Source of the DNA: Bacteroidota bacterium
GTDB taxonomy: Bacteria > Bacteroidota > Bacteroidia > Bacteroidales > Bacteroidaceae
Assembly: GCA_023415545.1 (NCBI GenBank)
Contig: JAEZKJ010000022.1
Location: forward strand, 70,036-134,035
DNA: 64,000 nucleotides
Reading direction: 5' to 3'
The position numbers and the translations under genes are program-made. Positions within the stretch are counted from its first letter, which is position 1. Each line of letters starts with the position of its first letter. Below the pieces are notes generated by a model that searched no databases, was not told the origin of the DNA, and worked only from the letters and a program-made list of their open reading frames with translations. Below are positions 41,952-50,322 of this stretch, piece by piece.

Positions 41952-44153
41952 TTATTTTAAATTTTTATTAAAGAAATTCACGATCCTTGTAAAAAGATGT
42001 TTTGAAGTATTACCACCTCTAATTCCATGATTTCTATTTGTATAAATCTGCATCTCAAATTGTTTATCAGCTTGGACTAAAGCTTCCGAATATTCAGCCA
42101 CATTGCGTAAATGTACATTATCATCTGCAGTACCATGAATTAGCAGTAGTTCGCCATTAAGTTTTGAAGCTCGGTTTATAGCCGATGTGGCTTCATAATT
42201 TTCCATATTCTCTTTAGGCGTTTGCATAAACCTTTCTGTATATACAGTATCGTAGAAACGCCAGTCGGTAGGAGCTGCTACAGCTACACCAGCTTTAAAA
42301 ATAGGTGTTCCTTCACTCATAGACATCAAAGTGTTATAACCACCATAGCTCCATCCCCAAATACCTATTCGTTTACCATCAACGTAGGGAAGTGACGCTA
42401 TATATTTAGCTGCTTCAACTTGATCTTCGCACTCTTGAAGACCGAGTTTCTTATATGTACTTTTCTCAAAATCTGAACCTCTACCGCCGGTACCTCTACC
42501 ATCAACACAAACCGATATGTATCCATTTTGAGCAAGATATGTTTCAAACATACATCCATCACGACGAGCTCCGATATTCCACTTGTCAACTACCTCCTGA
42601 GAGCCTGGTCCACTGTATTGATACATTATTACAGGATATTTTTTGCTTGCATCAAAATTTGAAGGTTTAATTATATATCCATTAAGTTCAACGCCTTTGC
42701 TTGTTTTAAATGTGAAGAACTCTTTAGTCGGCATATCAATTTTAGCAAGTTTATCTTTTAGCTTACCATTATCGAGCATTGTTGTAATAACTTTACCATT
42801 GTTATCATTTATAGTAATAACCGGTGGTGTATTAGCATTCGAGTAGGTATTGATATAGTTTTTCATGTTCTTGCTAAAAATAGCATTGTTTGTTCCCTTT
42901 TTTGAAGAAAGTAACGTTTTCTTTCCTTTAGCATCAATTTTATATATAGCACTTTGTGTTGGATTACCCTCATTACTTTCATAATAGAATGTGTTAGTAG
43001 CTTTATCCCAACCTAAAAACTTCTTGACTTCAAAATTTCCTTTAGTAATCTGTTTAACTAAATTACCGCCGGCGTTATATAAATATAGATGGTTAAAGCC
43101 GTCTTTTTCGCTCATCATAATAAAGTTTTCAGGATAGAAAACTATATCCGAGTAAGCAGATTCTTTAATGTATTGAGGATTTTTATCTCTTACCATAATT
43201 TTTGATACTCTGCTTCTAGGATTCGAGTAATATAAATCGAACTGATTTTGATGACGGTTCAATACCATTACAGCAAGTTCATCAGGTGAGTGTGTAAATT
43301 TTATTCTTGGTATATAGCTGTCCGAATCGATAGGTAAATCCATTTTACGAGTAACTTTACTCTTTATGTCAAAAGTATGCACCGACACTTTTGAGTTTTT
43401 TACTCCTGACATAGGATATTTATATTTGTACTCTCCCGGATAAGTTTCGTATTCCTGCAACGATGGATTCATACCTTTATACATAGGGAATGAGTATGTA
43501 GGAACATCTTTTTCATCAAATTTTATGTAAGCTATCATCTGTCCATCAGGACTGAAGTCGAAAGCTCTGTTAAAAGCAAACTCTTCCTCATAAACCCAAT
43601 CAGGAATACCATTAAGAATCTCATTTTTCTTTCCATCGGTAGTCACTTGTGATTCACTATTGCCAAAAAGAAGTTTGACAAGATAGATGTTATTGTCACG
43701 AACAAAAGCTATCTGAGTACCATCGGGTGAAAATAGAGGAACTTGTTGAGGCCCCCCATCTGAGAGAGGTTCCATCTTATTGTTTTTTATGTCGAAAATA
43801 TAATATTCGGCAGTAAATGAGTGACGATATATCGGTTTTGTATTCGTTTGAATAAGAATACGTTTTTCGTCAGGTGAGAATATATAGCCATCAATGGTGT
43901 TCACAGGGCAATTTCGAGCAGTAGAAACATCGAAAATAGTTTCGATCTCTTTCCCTGTTTTGAATGAATATTTAACAATTTTCTTATTATCTTCACTAAG
44001 TAAGGAATAATTCTCTCCATCTTCTAGAGGGTTTATTCCATAAATGTTTTCATTTTTAAAGCTGTTGTTAGTTACCTCATCAATAGTTATATTCTGTGCT
44101 TTAGAGACAAGTATAATTACCGATAAAATAATTAATATGCTTAATTTTTTCAT
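41952..44153 (-). CDS. Exported dipeptidyl peptidase IV (family S9B)
   Basis: Releases N-terminal dipeptides, preferring Pro or Ala at the second position. Signal peptide at about 1-19. Eight-bladed beta-propeller to about residue 480 with 'DWVYEEEF' (the Glu pair that binds the substrate N-terminus, near 195-202), then the alpha/beta-hydrolase domain with catalytic Ser602 in 'GWSYGGY', Asp677 or Asp678 in 'HGTADDNVH' and His709 in 'RNHGI'. Length 733 matches Bacteroidales DPP-IV. Divergent from the radical SAM gene. Confidence 0.93.
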   Translation of the reverse strand: MKKLSILIILSVIILVSKAQNITIDEVTNNSFKNENIYGINPLEDGENYSLLSEDNKKIVKYSFKTGKEIETIFDVSTARNCPVNTIDGYIFSPDEKRILIQTNTKPIYRHSFTAEYYIFDIKNNKMEPLSDGGPQQVPLFSPDGTQIAFVRDNNIYLVKLLFGNSESQVTTDGKKNEILNGIPDWVYEEEFAFNRAFDFSPDGQMIAYIKFDEKDVPTYSFPMYKGMNPSLQEYETYPGEYKYKYPMSGVKNSKVSVHTFDIKSKVTRKMDLPIDSDSYIPRIKFTHSPDELAVMVLNRHQNQFDLYYSNPRSRVSKIMVRDKNPQYIKESAYSDIVFYPENFIMMSEKDGFNHLYLYNAGGNLVKQITKGNFEVKKFLGWDKATNTFYYESNEGNPTQSAIYKIDAKGKKTLLSSKKGTNNAIFSKNMKNYINTYSNANTPPVITINDNNGKVITTMLDNGKLKDKLAKIDMPTKEFFTFKTSKGVELNGYIIKPSNFDASKKYPVIMYQYSGPGSQEVVDKWNIGARRDGCMFETYLAQNGYISVCVDGRGTGGRGSDFEKSTYKKLGLQECEDQVEAAKYIASLPYVDGKRIGIWGWSYGGYNTLMSMSEGTPIFKAGVAVAAPTDWRFYDTVYTERFMQTPKENMENYEATSAINRASKLNGELLLIHGTADDNVHLRNVAEYSEALVQADKQFEMQIYTNRNHGIRGGNTSKHLFTRIVNFFNKNLK

Positions 44154-44184
44154 AATATATATTTCTTAATTTAATACAATATGA

Positions 44185-44192
44185 CAAAGTTA
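44185..44192 (-). promoter_or_regulatory. -7 box candidate for the DPP-IV gene
   Basis: TAACTTTG on the minus strand, 31 bases before the start codon; no clear -33 element. Overlaps the divergent promoter region of the radical SAM gene. Confidence 0.4.
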
Positions 44193-44214
44193 AGATATTC
44201 CTTTGGAAAATGCT

Positions 44215-44222
44215 TATATTTG
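44215..44222 (+). promoter_or_regulatory. -7 box candidate for the radical SAM gene
   Basis: TATATTTG 16 bases before the chosen start at 44239; decides against the in-frame start at 44203, which lies upstream of it. Confidence 0.45.
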
Positions 44223-44238
44223 CAATGAAATTAAGGAA

Positions 44239-45180
44239 ATGGATAAGTTGAAAAGATACAATGATTTTTCATCATTTATGATGGCTAATTTTTCCTGCAA
44301 AGTTCAGAAAATATCTATAAATGCAGGATTTACGTGCCCAAATAGAGATGGTAGTAAAGGTCGTGGAGGTTGTACTTATTGTAATAATCAAACTTTCAAT
44401 CCATCATATTGCCGTACTGAGAAGAGTGTATCTCAACAGTTAGAGGAGGGTAAAGCATTCTTTGCTTATAAATACCCAAATATGAAGTATCTTGCATACT
44501 TTCAAGCATATACCAACACATATGGTGAGTTGGAAGAGTTAAAAAGAAAGTATGAAGAGGCTTTGAGTGTTGATGGAGTGGTAGGGTTAGTAATAGGAAC
44601 ACGTCCTGATTGTATGCCCGATTCATTACTTGACTATCTTGAAGAGTTAAATAAAAAAACTTTTTTAATTGTTGAATATGGTGTAGAGAGCACTTTTGAT
44701 TATACGTTAATAAGAATTAATAGGGGGCATAGTTTTGAAGACTCAAAAAATGCTATATTGCGTACTGTTCAAAGGGGAATAAAAACCGGTATTCATATGA
44801 TACTTGGTTTACCGGGAGAGACAAAAGATATGATATTATCGCAAGCTGAAATAGTATCTAAGTTACCAATTACAACCTTGAAACTTCATCAATTGCAATT
44901 GATAAAAGGTACAAAGATGGCTAAGGAGTATATGAAAGATAGTTCGGATTTTAATCTTTTTGAAGTTGAAGAGTATATTGATCTTGTAATTGAATATTTG
45001 GAAAGGTTACGTCCGGATATAGTTTTGGAGAGATTTATCTCTCAATCACCTAAAGAGTTGCTTTTAGCTCCTGATTGGAATTTGAAGAATTATGAGTTTA
45101 CTCAAAAGGTGACAAAAAGAATTGTTGAAAAACAAGCGTGGCAAGGGAAAAAATATAAAGAAAATAAGTTTATTATATAG
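44239..45180 (+). CDS. Radical SAM protein, TIGR01212/YhcC-type
   Basis: A 313-residue radical SAM protein. The cluster motif reads C-P-N-R-D-G then 'GRGGCTYCNN', i.e. the family-typical CX15CX2C-like arrangement of YhcC proteins rather than the usual CX3CX2C; 'GTRPDCMPD' and 'HMILGLPGE' are further family segments. Function of YhcC-like proteins is unproven in most organisms. The start at 44239 is preferred over the ATG at 44203, which would add 12 residues and run over the -7 box. 5 bp before the flavodiiron gene. Confidence 0.88.
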   Translation: MDKLKRYNDFSSFMMANFSCKVQKISINAGFTCPNRDGSKGRGGCTYCNNQTFNPSYCRTEKSVSQQLEEGKAFFAYKYPNMKYLAYFQAYTNTYGELEELKRKYEEALSVDGVVGLVIGTRPDCMPDSLLDYLEELNKKTFLIVEYGVESTFDYTLIRINRGHSFEDSKNAILRTVQRGIKTGIHMILGLPGETKDMILSQAEIVSKLPITTLKLHQLQLIKGTKMAKEYMKDSSDFNLFEVEEYIDLVIEYLERLRPDIVLERFISQSPKELLLAPDWNLKNYEFTQKVTKRIVEKQAWQGKKYKENKFII

Positions 45181-45185
45181 AGGAC

Positions 45186-46373
45186 ATGGAAATTGTAAAG
45201 AATATACATTATGTAGGTGTTAACGATCGTACAAAAGCTCTTTTTGAAGGCTTGTGGCCACTACCATATGGAGTATCGTACAACTCGTATCTAATCGATG
45301 ATGACAAAATAGCTCTTGTAGATACTGTTGATTCCAACTTTTTCGAACTATATTTAAAAAAGATACGTAAAGTAATTGGTGAGCGACCAATAGATTATCT
45401 TATTGTTAACCACATGGAACCTGATCATGCAGGTTCTTTAGGATTAATAAAGAAGTACTATCCAAATATTAAGGTTGTTGGTAACAAAAAGACCTTCGAA
45501 ATGATTGATGGATACTTTGGTCATGTTGATGAAAAAATTGTTGTTGCCGAAAACGATACTCTTGATTTAGGACACAATATGTTACGTTTCTACATGGTTC
45601 CAATGGTTCATTGGCCTGAAACCATGGTTACATACAATGAAACTAATGCAGTGATGTTTTCAGGTGATGCTTTTGGTTGCTTTGGTGCTTTAAATGGTGG
45701 TGTTGTTGATTCTACAATGGATACTTCAATCTATTGGGATGAAATGGTTCGCTATTATACAAATATCGTAGGAAAATACGGAAATCCTGTTCAAAAAGCT
45801 TTGACTAAACTTAAAGGATTAAAAATTAATGCTTTATGTTCTACTCATGGCCCTGTTTGGACTTCCGAAAGATGTAAAGTTATTGATATTTACGATCGAT
45901 TGAGCCGTTATCAAGCTGAAGAAGGTGTGGTTGTTGCTTATGGAAGTATGTATGGTAACACTGCTGAAATGGCTGAAGTAATAGCTGAGGAACTCAATAG
46001 ACAAGGTATTAAAAAGGTTGTTGTTCGTGATGTATCAAGAACTCATCATTCGTTTATCATTGCCGATGTATTCAGATACAAAGGATTAATTGTAGGTGCT
46101 CCTACTTATAACAATGAGATGTTCCCTGAGATGGAGGCTTTATTGCGTAAGTTGGCAGCTCGTGATATAAAGAATAGAGTATTCGGATTCTTTGGCTCAT
46201 ACTCATGGTCAAGTGCTGCTGTAAAACGTATTGAAACGTTTAATGAAAAGTTGAAGTTTGAATTAGTTGGTGCTCCTGTTGATATGAAACATTCTATGAA
46301 TTTAGATGTTGAGCAACATTGTATTGAACTTGCACGTGCAATGGCTGAAAGAGTGAAATCAGATTCGAAATAA
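45186..46373 (+). CDS. Flavodiiron protein (FprA-type A flavoprotein)
   Basis: Reduces O2 (or NO) to water (or N2O), protecting anaerobes from oxygen. The N-terminal metallo-beta-lactamase-type domain has the diiron motif HMEPDH at 76-81, with further ligands in 'MVHWPETM' and 'CSTHGPVW'. From about residue 250 a flavodoxin domain begins ('VVAYGSMYGNTAEMAE'). Length 395 is typical. No rubredoxin domain is fused. Co-directional with the radical SAM gene (5-bp gap). Confidence 0.94.
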   Translation: MEIVKNIHYVGVNDRTKALFEGLWPLPYGVSYNSYLIDDDKIALVDTVDSNFFELYLKKIRKVIGERPIDYLIVNHMEPDHAGSLGLIKKYYPNIKVVGNKKTFEMIDGYFGHVDEKIVVAENDTLDLGHNMLRFYMVPMVHWPETMVTYNETNAVMFSGDAFGCFGALNGGVVDSTMDTSIYWDEMVRYYTNIVGKYGNPVQKALTKLKGLKINALCSTHGPVWTSERCKVIDIYDRLSRYQAEEGVVVAYGSMYGNTAEMAEVIAEELNRQGIKKVVVRDVSRTHHSFIIADVFRYKGLIVGAPTYNNEMFPEMEALLRKLAARDIKNRVFGFFGSYSWSSAAVKRIETFNEKLKFELVGAPVDMKHSMNLDVEQHCIELARAMAERVKSDSK

Positions 46374-46392
46374 GATATATAATAGATATAAT

Positions 46393-46436
46393 AAAAATCT
46401 CAGGAATGCTTTATAATAAGCTTCCTGAGATTTTTT
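46393..46436 (+). terminator. Terminator of the flavodiiron transcript
   Basis: A stem of at least 11 bp (46396-46406 with 46422-46432) with inner pairing and a T-run after it. Confidence 0.88.
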
Positions 46437-46512
46437 ATTTTTATCGATCCTTAATCTTTATATAATCACAATTTAATATTCAATATATCGAATAGAGTTT
46501 ATTGAATTGTAG

Positions 46513-46596
46513 TTTAATTTATATAGATTTCGCTTTGGTTTATATAAATTAATGTTTGGTTTATATAAACCAAAGTTCAGTTTATATATAAATATT
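46513..46596. repeat. Four-unit tandem array with exact 21-bp period
   Basis: Imperfect units begin at 46513, 46534, 46555 and 46576. The core is GGTTTATATAAA; the third unit is a perfect 20-bp palindrome (46555-46574). It lies between the flavodiiron terminator and the 3' end of the convergent mscS gene. Its unit sequence differs from the 12516 array, but period and location type are the same. Confidence 0.82.
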
Positions 46597-46629
46597 TTTC
46601 AATTACCAAATTAATTCTCAAATAGACAA

Positions 46630-47469
46630 TTAATTAGCTTTGTGTACAGTAAGTTGTGGGAATGGGAAATTGATGCCCTCTTTATTGAATGTAGCATAAA
46701 CATTTTTGTTCAAGTCGAAATATACACTCCAATAGTCTTCACTATTTACCCAAACTCTAACTTTAATGTTAACACTACTTGCAGCAAGTTCATCCAACTC
46801 AATGAAAGGATCTATTGTTTTTAGAATTCTATTGTCATTATTAATAACAGAGAGCAATACAGATTTCACTTTATCAAAATCTTCTCCATAATCAACCCCA
46901 AAAACCCACTCTACACGGCGGCTATCCATGTGGCTATAGTTTGTGATAACGCCACTACTCATGGAACCATTAGGTACATAAACTAATTTATTATCACCTG
47001 TTACGATAATAGTATGGAATATTTGTATCTCCTTAACAGTACCCGATACACCTGTAGATGCATCAATAAAGTCACCAACTTTATATGGTCGGAATATAAG
47101 AATTATGATACCACCTGCAAAGTTTTGAAGATTTCCCGATAGAGCCATACCAATAGCGACACCGGCAGAAGCAAGAAGTGCTGCAAATCCGGTAAGTTCA
47201 ATGCCGAGTTTACCGATTACTGCAAGAATAAGCATAGTCAACAATAAAATATTAACCATACTCTTTAGGAAAGATTGTATACTTGCGTCTATATTGCGTT
47301 TAGAAAGTAAACGAGCAAAAAGTTTATTCAACCATTTAATTATATACTTTCCTACAATTAGAATAATTAATGCACCAATTAATTTTTCACCAAAAGTTAG
47401 ACCTAAATCAATTAGTTTATCCAAAATATTGGATATTTCGGCGTTTGTGTTTAAAACAAGATTTACCAT
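46630..47469 (-). CDS. MscS-family small-conductance mechanosensitive channel
   Basis: Osmotic safety valve in the inner membrane. About three N-terminal helices (residues about 20-45, 65-85, 92-115), with the pore-lining third helix 'AALLASAGVAIGMALSGNLQNFAGGIIILIF', then the beta domain 'RPYKVGDFIDASTGVSGTVKEIQIFHT' and the C-terminal alpha/beta part with 'NGSMSSGVITNYS'. Length 279, close to E. coli MscS (286). Single gene on the minus strand. Confidence 0.94.
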   Translation of the reverse strand: MVNLVLNTNAEISNILDKLIDLGLTFGEKLIGALIILIVGKYIIKWLNKLFARLLSKRNIDASIQSFLKSMVNILLLTMLILAVIGKLGIELTGFAALLASAGVAIGMALSGNLQNFAGGIIILIFRPYKVGDFIDASTGVSGTVKEIQIFHTIIVTGDNKLVYVPNGSMSSGVITNYSHMDSRRVEWVFGVDYGEDFDKVKSVLLSVINNDNRILKTIDPFIELDELAASSVNIKVRVWVNSEDYWSVYFDLNKNVYATFNKEGINFPFPQLTVHKAN

Positions 47470-47517
47470 TTTAATTAATGTTATGTTGTTATTCTTATAA
47501 ATTAATTATATTATTTC

Positions 47518-47525
47518 CAAAAATA
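47518..47525 (-). promoter_or_regulatory. -7 box candidate for the MscS gene
   Basis: TATTTTTG on the minus strand, 48 bases before the start; no clear -33. Confidence 0.35.
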
Positions 47526-47551
47526 ACAAATTTTTATTTTTAAGAAAAGAA

Positions 47552-48160
47552 CTAATAGAGTAAATAGCCTTTTCCTTGCCTAACTATCTCAAACTCTCCA
47601 TTAGTACAATCAACAATCGTCGATGGTTCTATTCCACCTATACCACCATCAATAATCAAATCAACTTCACTACCAAATTTCTCCTCCATAAGCTCAGGAT
47701 TAGTATTATATTCAATTTCGATTTCATCGATAGGTAAAGTTGTAGTCATGATAGGAGCATCAAGAGCCTTTGCTATTTCACGTATAATATTGTTGTCGGG
47801 AAGACGAATACCTACCTCTTTTCGGTTACGGAAAATTTTAGGAAGTGAATTATTGGTATTTAAAATAAAAGTGAAAGGCCCAGGAATATTGCGTCGGATA
47901 AGTTTGAATGTGGCATTATCAACCTTAGCATATTCACTAATAGTGCTTAGGTCGTAACATATAATAGATAGATTATTCTTTTTGGGATTTATATTTTTCA
48001 ATTTACAAATTCTTTCAATAGACCTCTCTTTAAGTCCATGACATCCCATGGCATACATAGTATCAGTAGGATATATAATTATCCCACCTTCATTAATAAT
48101 ATCGACTATACGTTCTATATCATTCGGATTGTTATTTGATTCATATAGCTTTATTATCAT
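47552..48160 (-). CDS. L-threonylcarbamoyladenylate synthase (Sua5/YwlC/YrdC)
   Basis: Makes threonylcarbamoyl-AMP for the universal t6A37 tRNA modification. The YrdC fold is evident: 'IIYPTDTMYAMGCHG' (about 30-44), 'KNINPKKNNLSIIC' (55-68), 'PGPFTFILNTN' (92-102), 'RKEVGIRLPDN' (112-122) and 'TTLPID' plus 'STIVDC'. Length 202 is that of the YrdC/short Sua5 type, with no C-terminal Sua5 domain. It begins 1 bp after the helicase gene and is therefore translated from the same transcript. Confidence 0.92.
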   Translation of the reverse strand: MIIKLYESNNNPNDIERIVDIINEGGIIIYPTDTMYAMGCHGLKERSIERICKLKNINPKKNNLSIICYDLSTISEYAKVDNATFKLIRRNIPGPFTFILNTNNSLPKIFRNRKEVGIRLPDNNIIREIAKALDAPIMTTTLPIDEIEIEYNTNPELMEEKFGSEVDLIIDGGIGGIEPSTIVDCTNGEFEIVRQGKGYLLY

Positions 48161-48161
48161 A

Positions 48162-50165
48162 CTATTTATTTTTTGATTTTTTATCTCTTAATCTCTCTGC
48201 AATAGCCCACTGCAGTGCTGCTTCATCCTCTTTACCTAGTTTCATCAATACATCTCCAAAAAGTTCATGTGCTTTAGGATGTTCAGGCTTTATTGAAATA
48301 GCTCTTGAGAAATCAGTTGCTGCTCCCTCATTATTGTCCGTTTTGATTCTATTTTTACCTCTGTTGTATAGAGCTTTAAAAGATAGAGGACTTAATCGGA
48401 CTGCTTCATTAAAACATAACTCAGCATCATGATAATTGTTAATATCATGCAATGTGACTCCTTTTCGTATCCAAGCATCAGTATATAATGGGTCGAGCTC
48501 AAGTGCCTTATCATAATTAGCTAAAGCAGCCTTGGAATCATGAGCATGAACTATACACTCATTTCCCATAATAAAGTATTCATGCGCATATTTTTTAAGG
48601 TTCTCCTTCATAGTACGCATTTTTTCTTTAAGCAATTTATTTTCCTGTTTTAAATTAGTTATGGTACCTAATTTTTTACGTATAAATCTTTTTATTAATG
48701 GTTTTTCAATATCATATCTAGAATGAATAGCAATGAAAAAATGTTCAAGGAAAGCGTCAAAATCACAACTATCAAAGCTCTTTACCGCCTCACTATATTC
48801 TATATCAGCTTTAGCCTTCTTCATGGCATTATCTATAGCTTGTTGATCGTTAAATCGTTTTGAAAATTCAACTATTTCGGGACGAACAAAAATATCACCT
48901 TTAGTAATCTGCTTTTTCAACTGTATACCATCGAGTGAAGTACAGCGGCTCAATGCAACGTAAGTTTGTCCTCCGGCAAAAACACCCCCTGTAAGGTCAA
49001 TGATGACATTGCTGAATGTTAATCCTTGACTTTTGTGAATAGTTATAGCCCAAGCTAATCGAATGGGGTATTGAATAAAAATACCAAGCTCTTCTTCTTC
49101 AATTTTCTTCTCCTCTTCGTTATATGTATATCTGATATTCCTCCAACAATCCCTCTCAACTTTGAATTCGCCGCCATCTTCAGTTATTACATAAATACCT
49201 CCATCGTCATCGATTCCTGAAATTGTCCCTATGGTACCATTAACCCATCTTCGCTCGTAATCATTCTTTATAAATATAATCTGAGCTCCCTCTTTTAACA
49301 CAAGATCAATCTGTGTTGGAAGTGAGCTATCAGGAAAATCACCTTTAATCTCCCCTTGAAATGTGATTGCTTCACCAGGTAGTTCGGCTAGTTTTTTCTC
49401 ATTAATAAAGTCTACAGTATCTCTTCTTGTTGCCAAAGTTATATACATATCATTCGCTTTTTCCTCAATATCTTTGTTATATCGTGTATTGAGAAGTTGC
49501 AAATCATACGCACCGGCTTTATTTGTTCGAATATTATCAAGAACATTAATGAATACTTTATCTTTTTGCCTATATACCTTTTTAAACTCGATAGATACTA
49601 TGTCAATGTAATTGAAAATATTAGCTGAAAAGAAGTATGGTGTACGATAGAATTTGCTTAAAATCTCCTTTTCATCGCTTTTTATAACTGGCTCAAGCTG
49701 AAATACATCTCCCACAAACATTACCTGCTTACCTCCAAATGGTTCCCTCATATTTTGTGAGTATACCCTTAAAACCTTGTCGATAAAGTCGATAATATCA
49801 GCTCTTACCATTGAAATTTCATCAATAATAACCAGTTCTACCTCCTTTATAAGTTTTCGGTGAGCAGTGCTGTATTTTAGGAATTTCTGCAAGTTACCAT
49901 TTCTAGTGCTGAAGTTTGGGTCATCGGGTAGCAGAGGATAAAATGGAAGTTTAAAAAAACTATGTAGGGTACATCCTCCGGCATTTATTGCAGCTACTCC
50001 TGTTGGAGCAAGAATAATATGTCTCTTTTTTACATTCTTACAAACATATTTCAAGAATGTAGATTTTCCTGTGCCGGCTTTACCGGTCAGAAAAATTGAC
50101 TGGCGTGTGTATTTTATAAGTTTCAACGCCTCCTGAAACTCTTTATTGTCTGTATCTAACTGCAT
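48162..50165 (-). CDS. PIF1/RecD-like helicase with C-terminal TPR repeats
   Basis: Superfamily 1 DNA helicase: Walker A 'LTGKAGTGKST' near 26-36, motif II 'VIIDEISMVRADI' near 112-124, and motifs V and VI in 'AITIHKSQGLTFSNVI' and 'TYVALSRCTSLDGI' near 380-420. Residues about 430-535 form a linker with a coiled-coil-like stretch, and about 535-655 carry three TPR repeats ('ALANYDKALELDPLYTDAWIRKGVT', 'AELCFNEAVRLSPLSFKALYNRGK', 'AATDFSRAISIKPEHPKAHELFGD' in part). The TPR fusion suggests recruitment to a protein partner. 667 residues; followed at 1 bp by the Sua5-type gene. Confidence 0.92.
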   Translation of the reverse strand: MQLDTDNKEFQEALKLIKYTRQSIFLTGKAGTGKSTFLKYVCKNVKKRHIILAPTGVAAINAGGCTLHSFFKLPFYPLLPDDPNFSTRNGNLQKFLKYSTAHRKLIKEVELVIIDEISMVRADIIDFIDKVLRVYSQNMREPFGGKQVMFVGDVFQLEPVIKSDEKEILSKFYRTPYFFSANIFNYIDIVSIEFKKVYRQKDKVFINVLDNIRTNKAGAYDLQLLNTRYNKDIEEKANDMYITLATRRDTVDFINEKKLAELPGEAITFQGEIKGDFPDSSLPTQIDLVLKEGAQIIFIKNDYERRWVNGTIGTISGIDDDGGIYVITEDGGEFKVERDCWRNIRYTYNEEEKKIEEEELGIFIQYPIRLAWAITIHKSQGLTFSNVIIDLTGGVFAGGQTYVALSRCTSLDGIQLKKQITKGDIFVRPEIVEFSKRFNDQQAIDNAMKKAKADIEYSEAVKSFDSCDFDAFLEHFFIAIHSRYDIEKPLIKRFIRKKLGTITNLKQENKLLKEKMRTMKENLKKYAHEYFIMGNECIVHAHDSKAALANYDKALELDPLYTDAWIRKGVTLHDINNYHDAELCFNEAVRLSPLSFKALYNRGKNRIKTDNNEGAATDFSRAISIKPEHPKAHELFGDVLMKLGKEDEAALQWAIAERLRDKKSKNK

Positions 50166-50191
50166 TATAAAAAAGGATATATTGTATTATT

Positions 50192-50222
50192 CAAAAATAA
50201 TATATATTTTGCCAGCTACAAA
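50192..50222 (-). promoter_or_regulatory. Promoter of the helicase-sua5 unit (both boxes)
   Basis: Minus strand: TTTG (50219-50222), 19-base spacer, TATTTTTG (50192-50199), 26 bases before the helicase start. Both boxes match the Bacteroidota form. Confidence 0.7.
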
Positions 50223-50322
50223 ATATGATTTCTTTTATTAAAAATATTCCTTTTTTCATAGGGTATCTATTTCCTGAACCATCTTATTATAAAGAGCAAA
50301 AACAATTTAAAAATAGAGTGCC

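Noticed and set aside
44203..44238. Upstream in-frame start for the radical SAM gene
   Set aside because: It lies upstream of the -7 box at 44215-44222; the start at 44239 gives normal family length.
46513..46596. Possible CRISPR array or origin iterons
   Set aside because: No spacers, and no dnaA, replication gene or DnaA-box cluster near; listed as a repeat array only.
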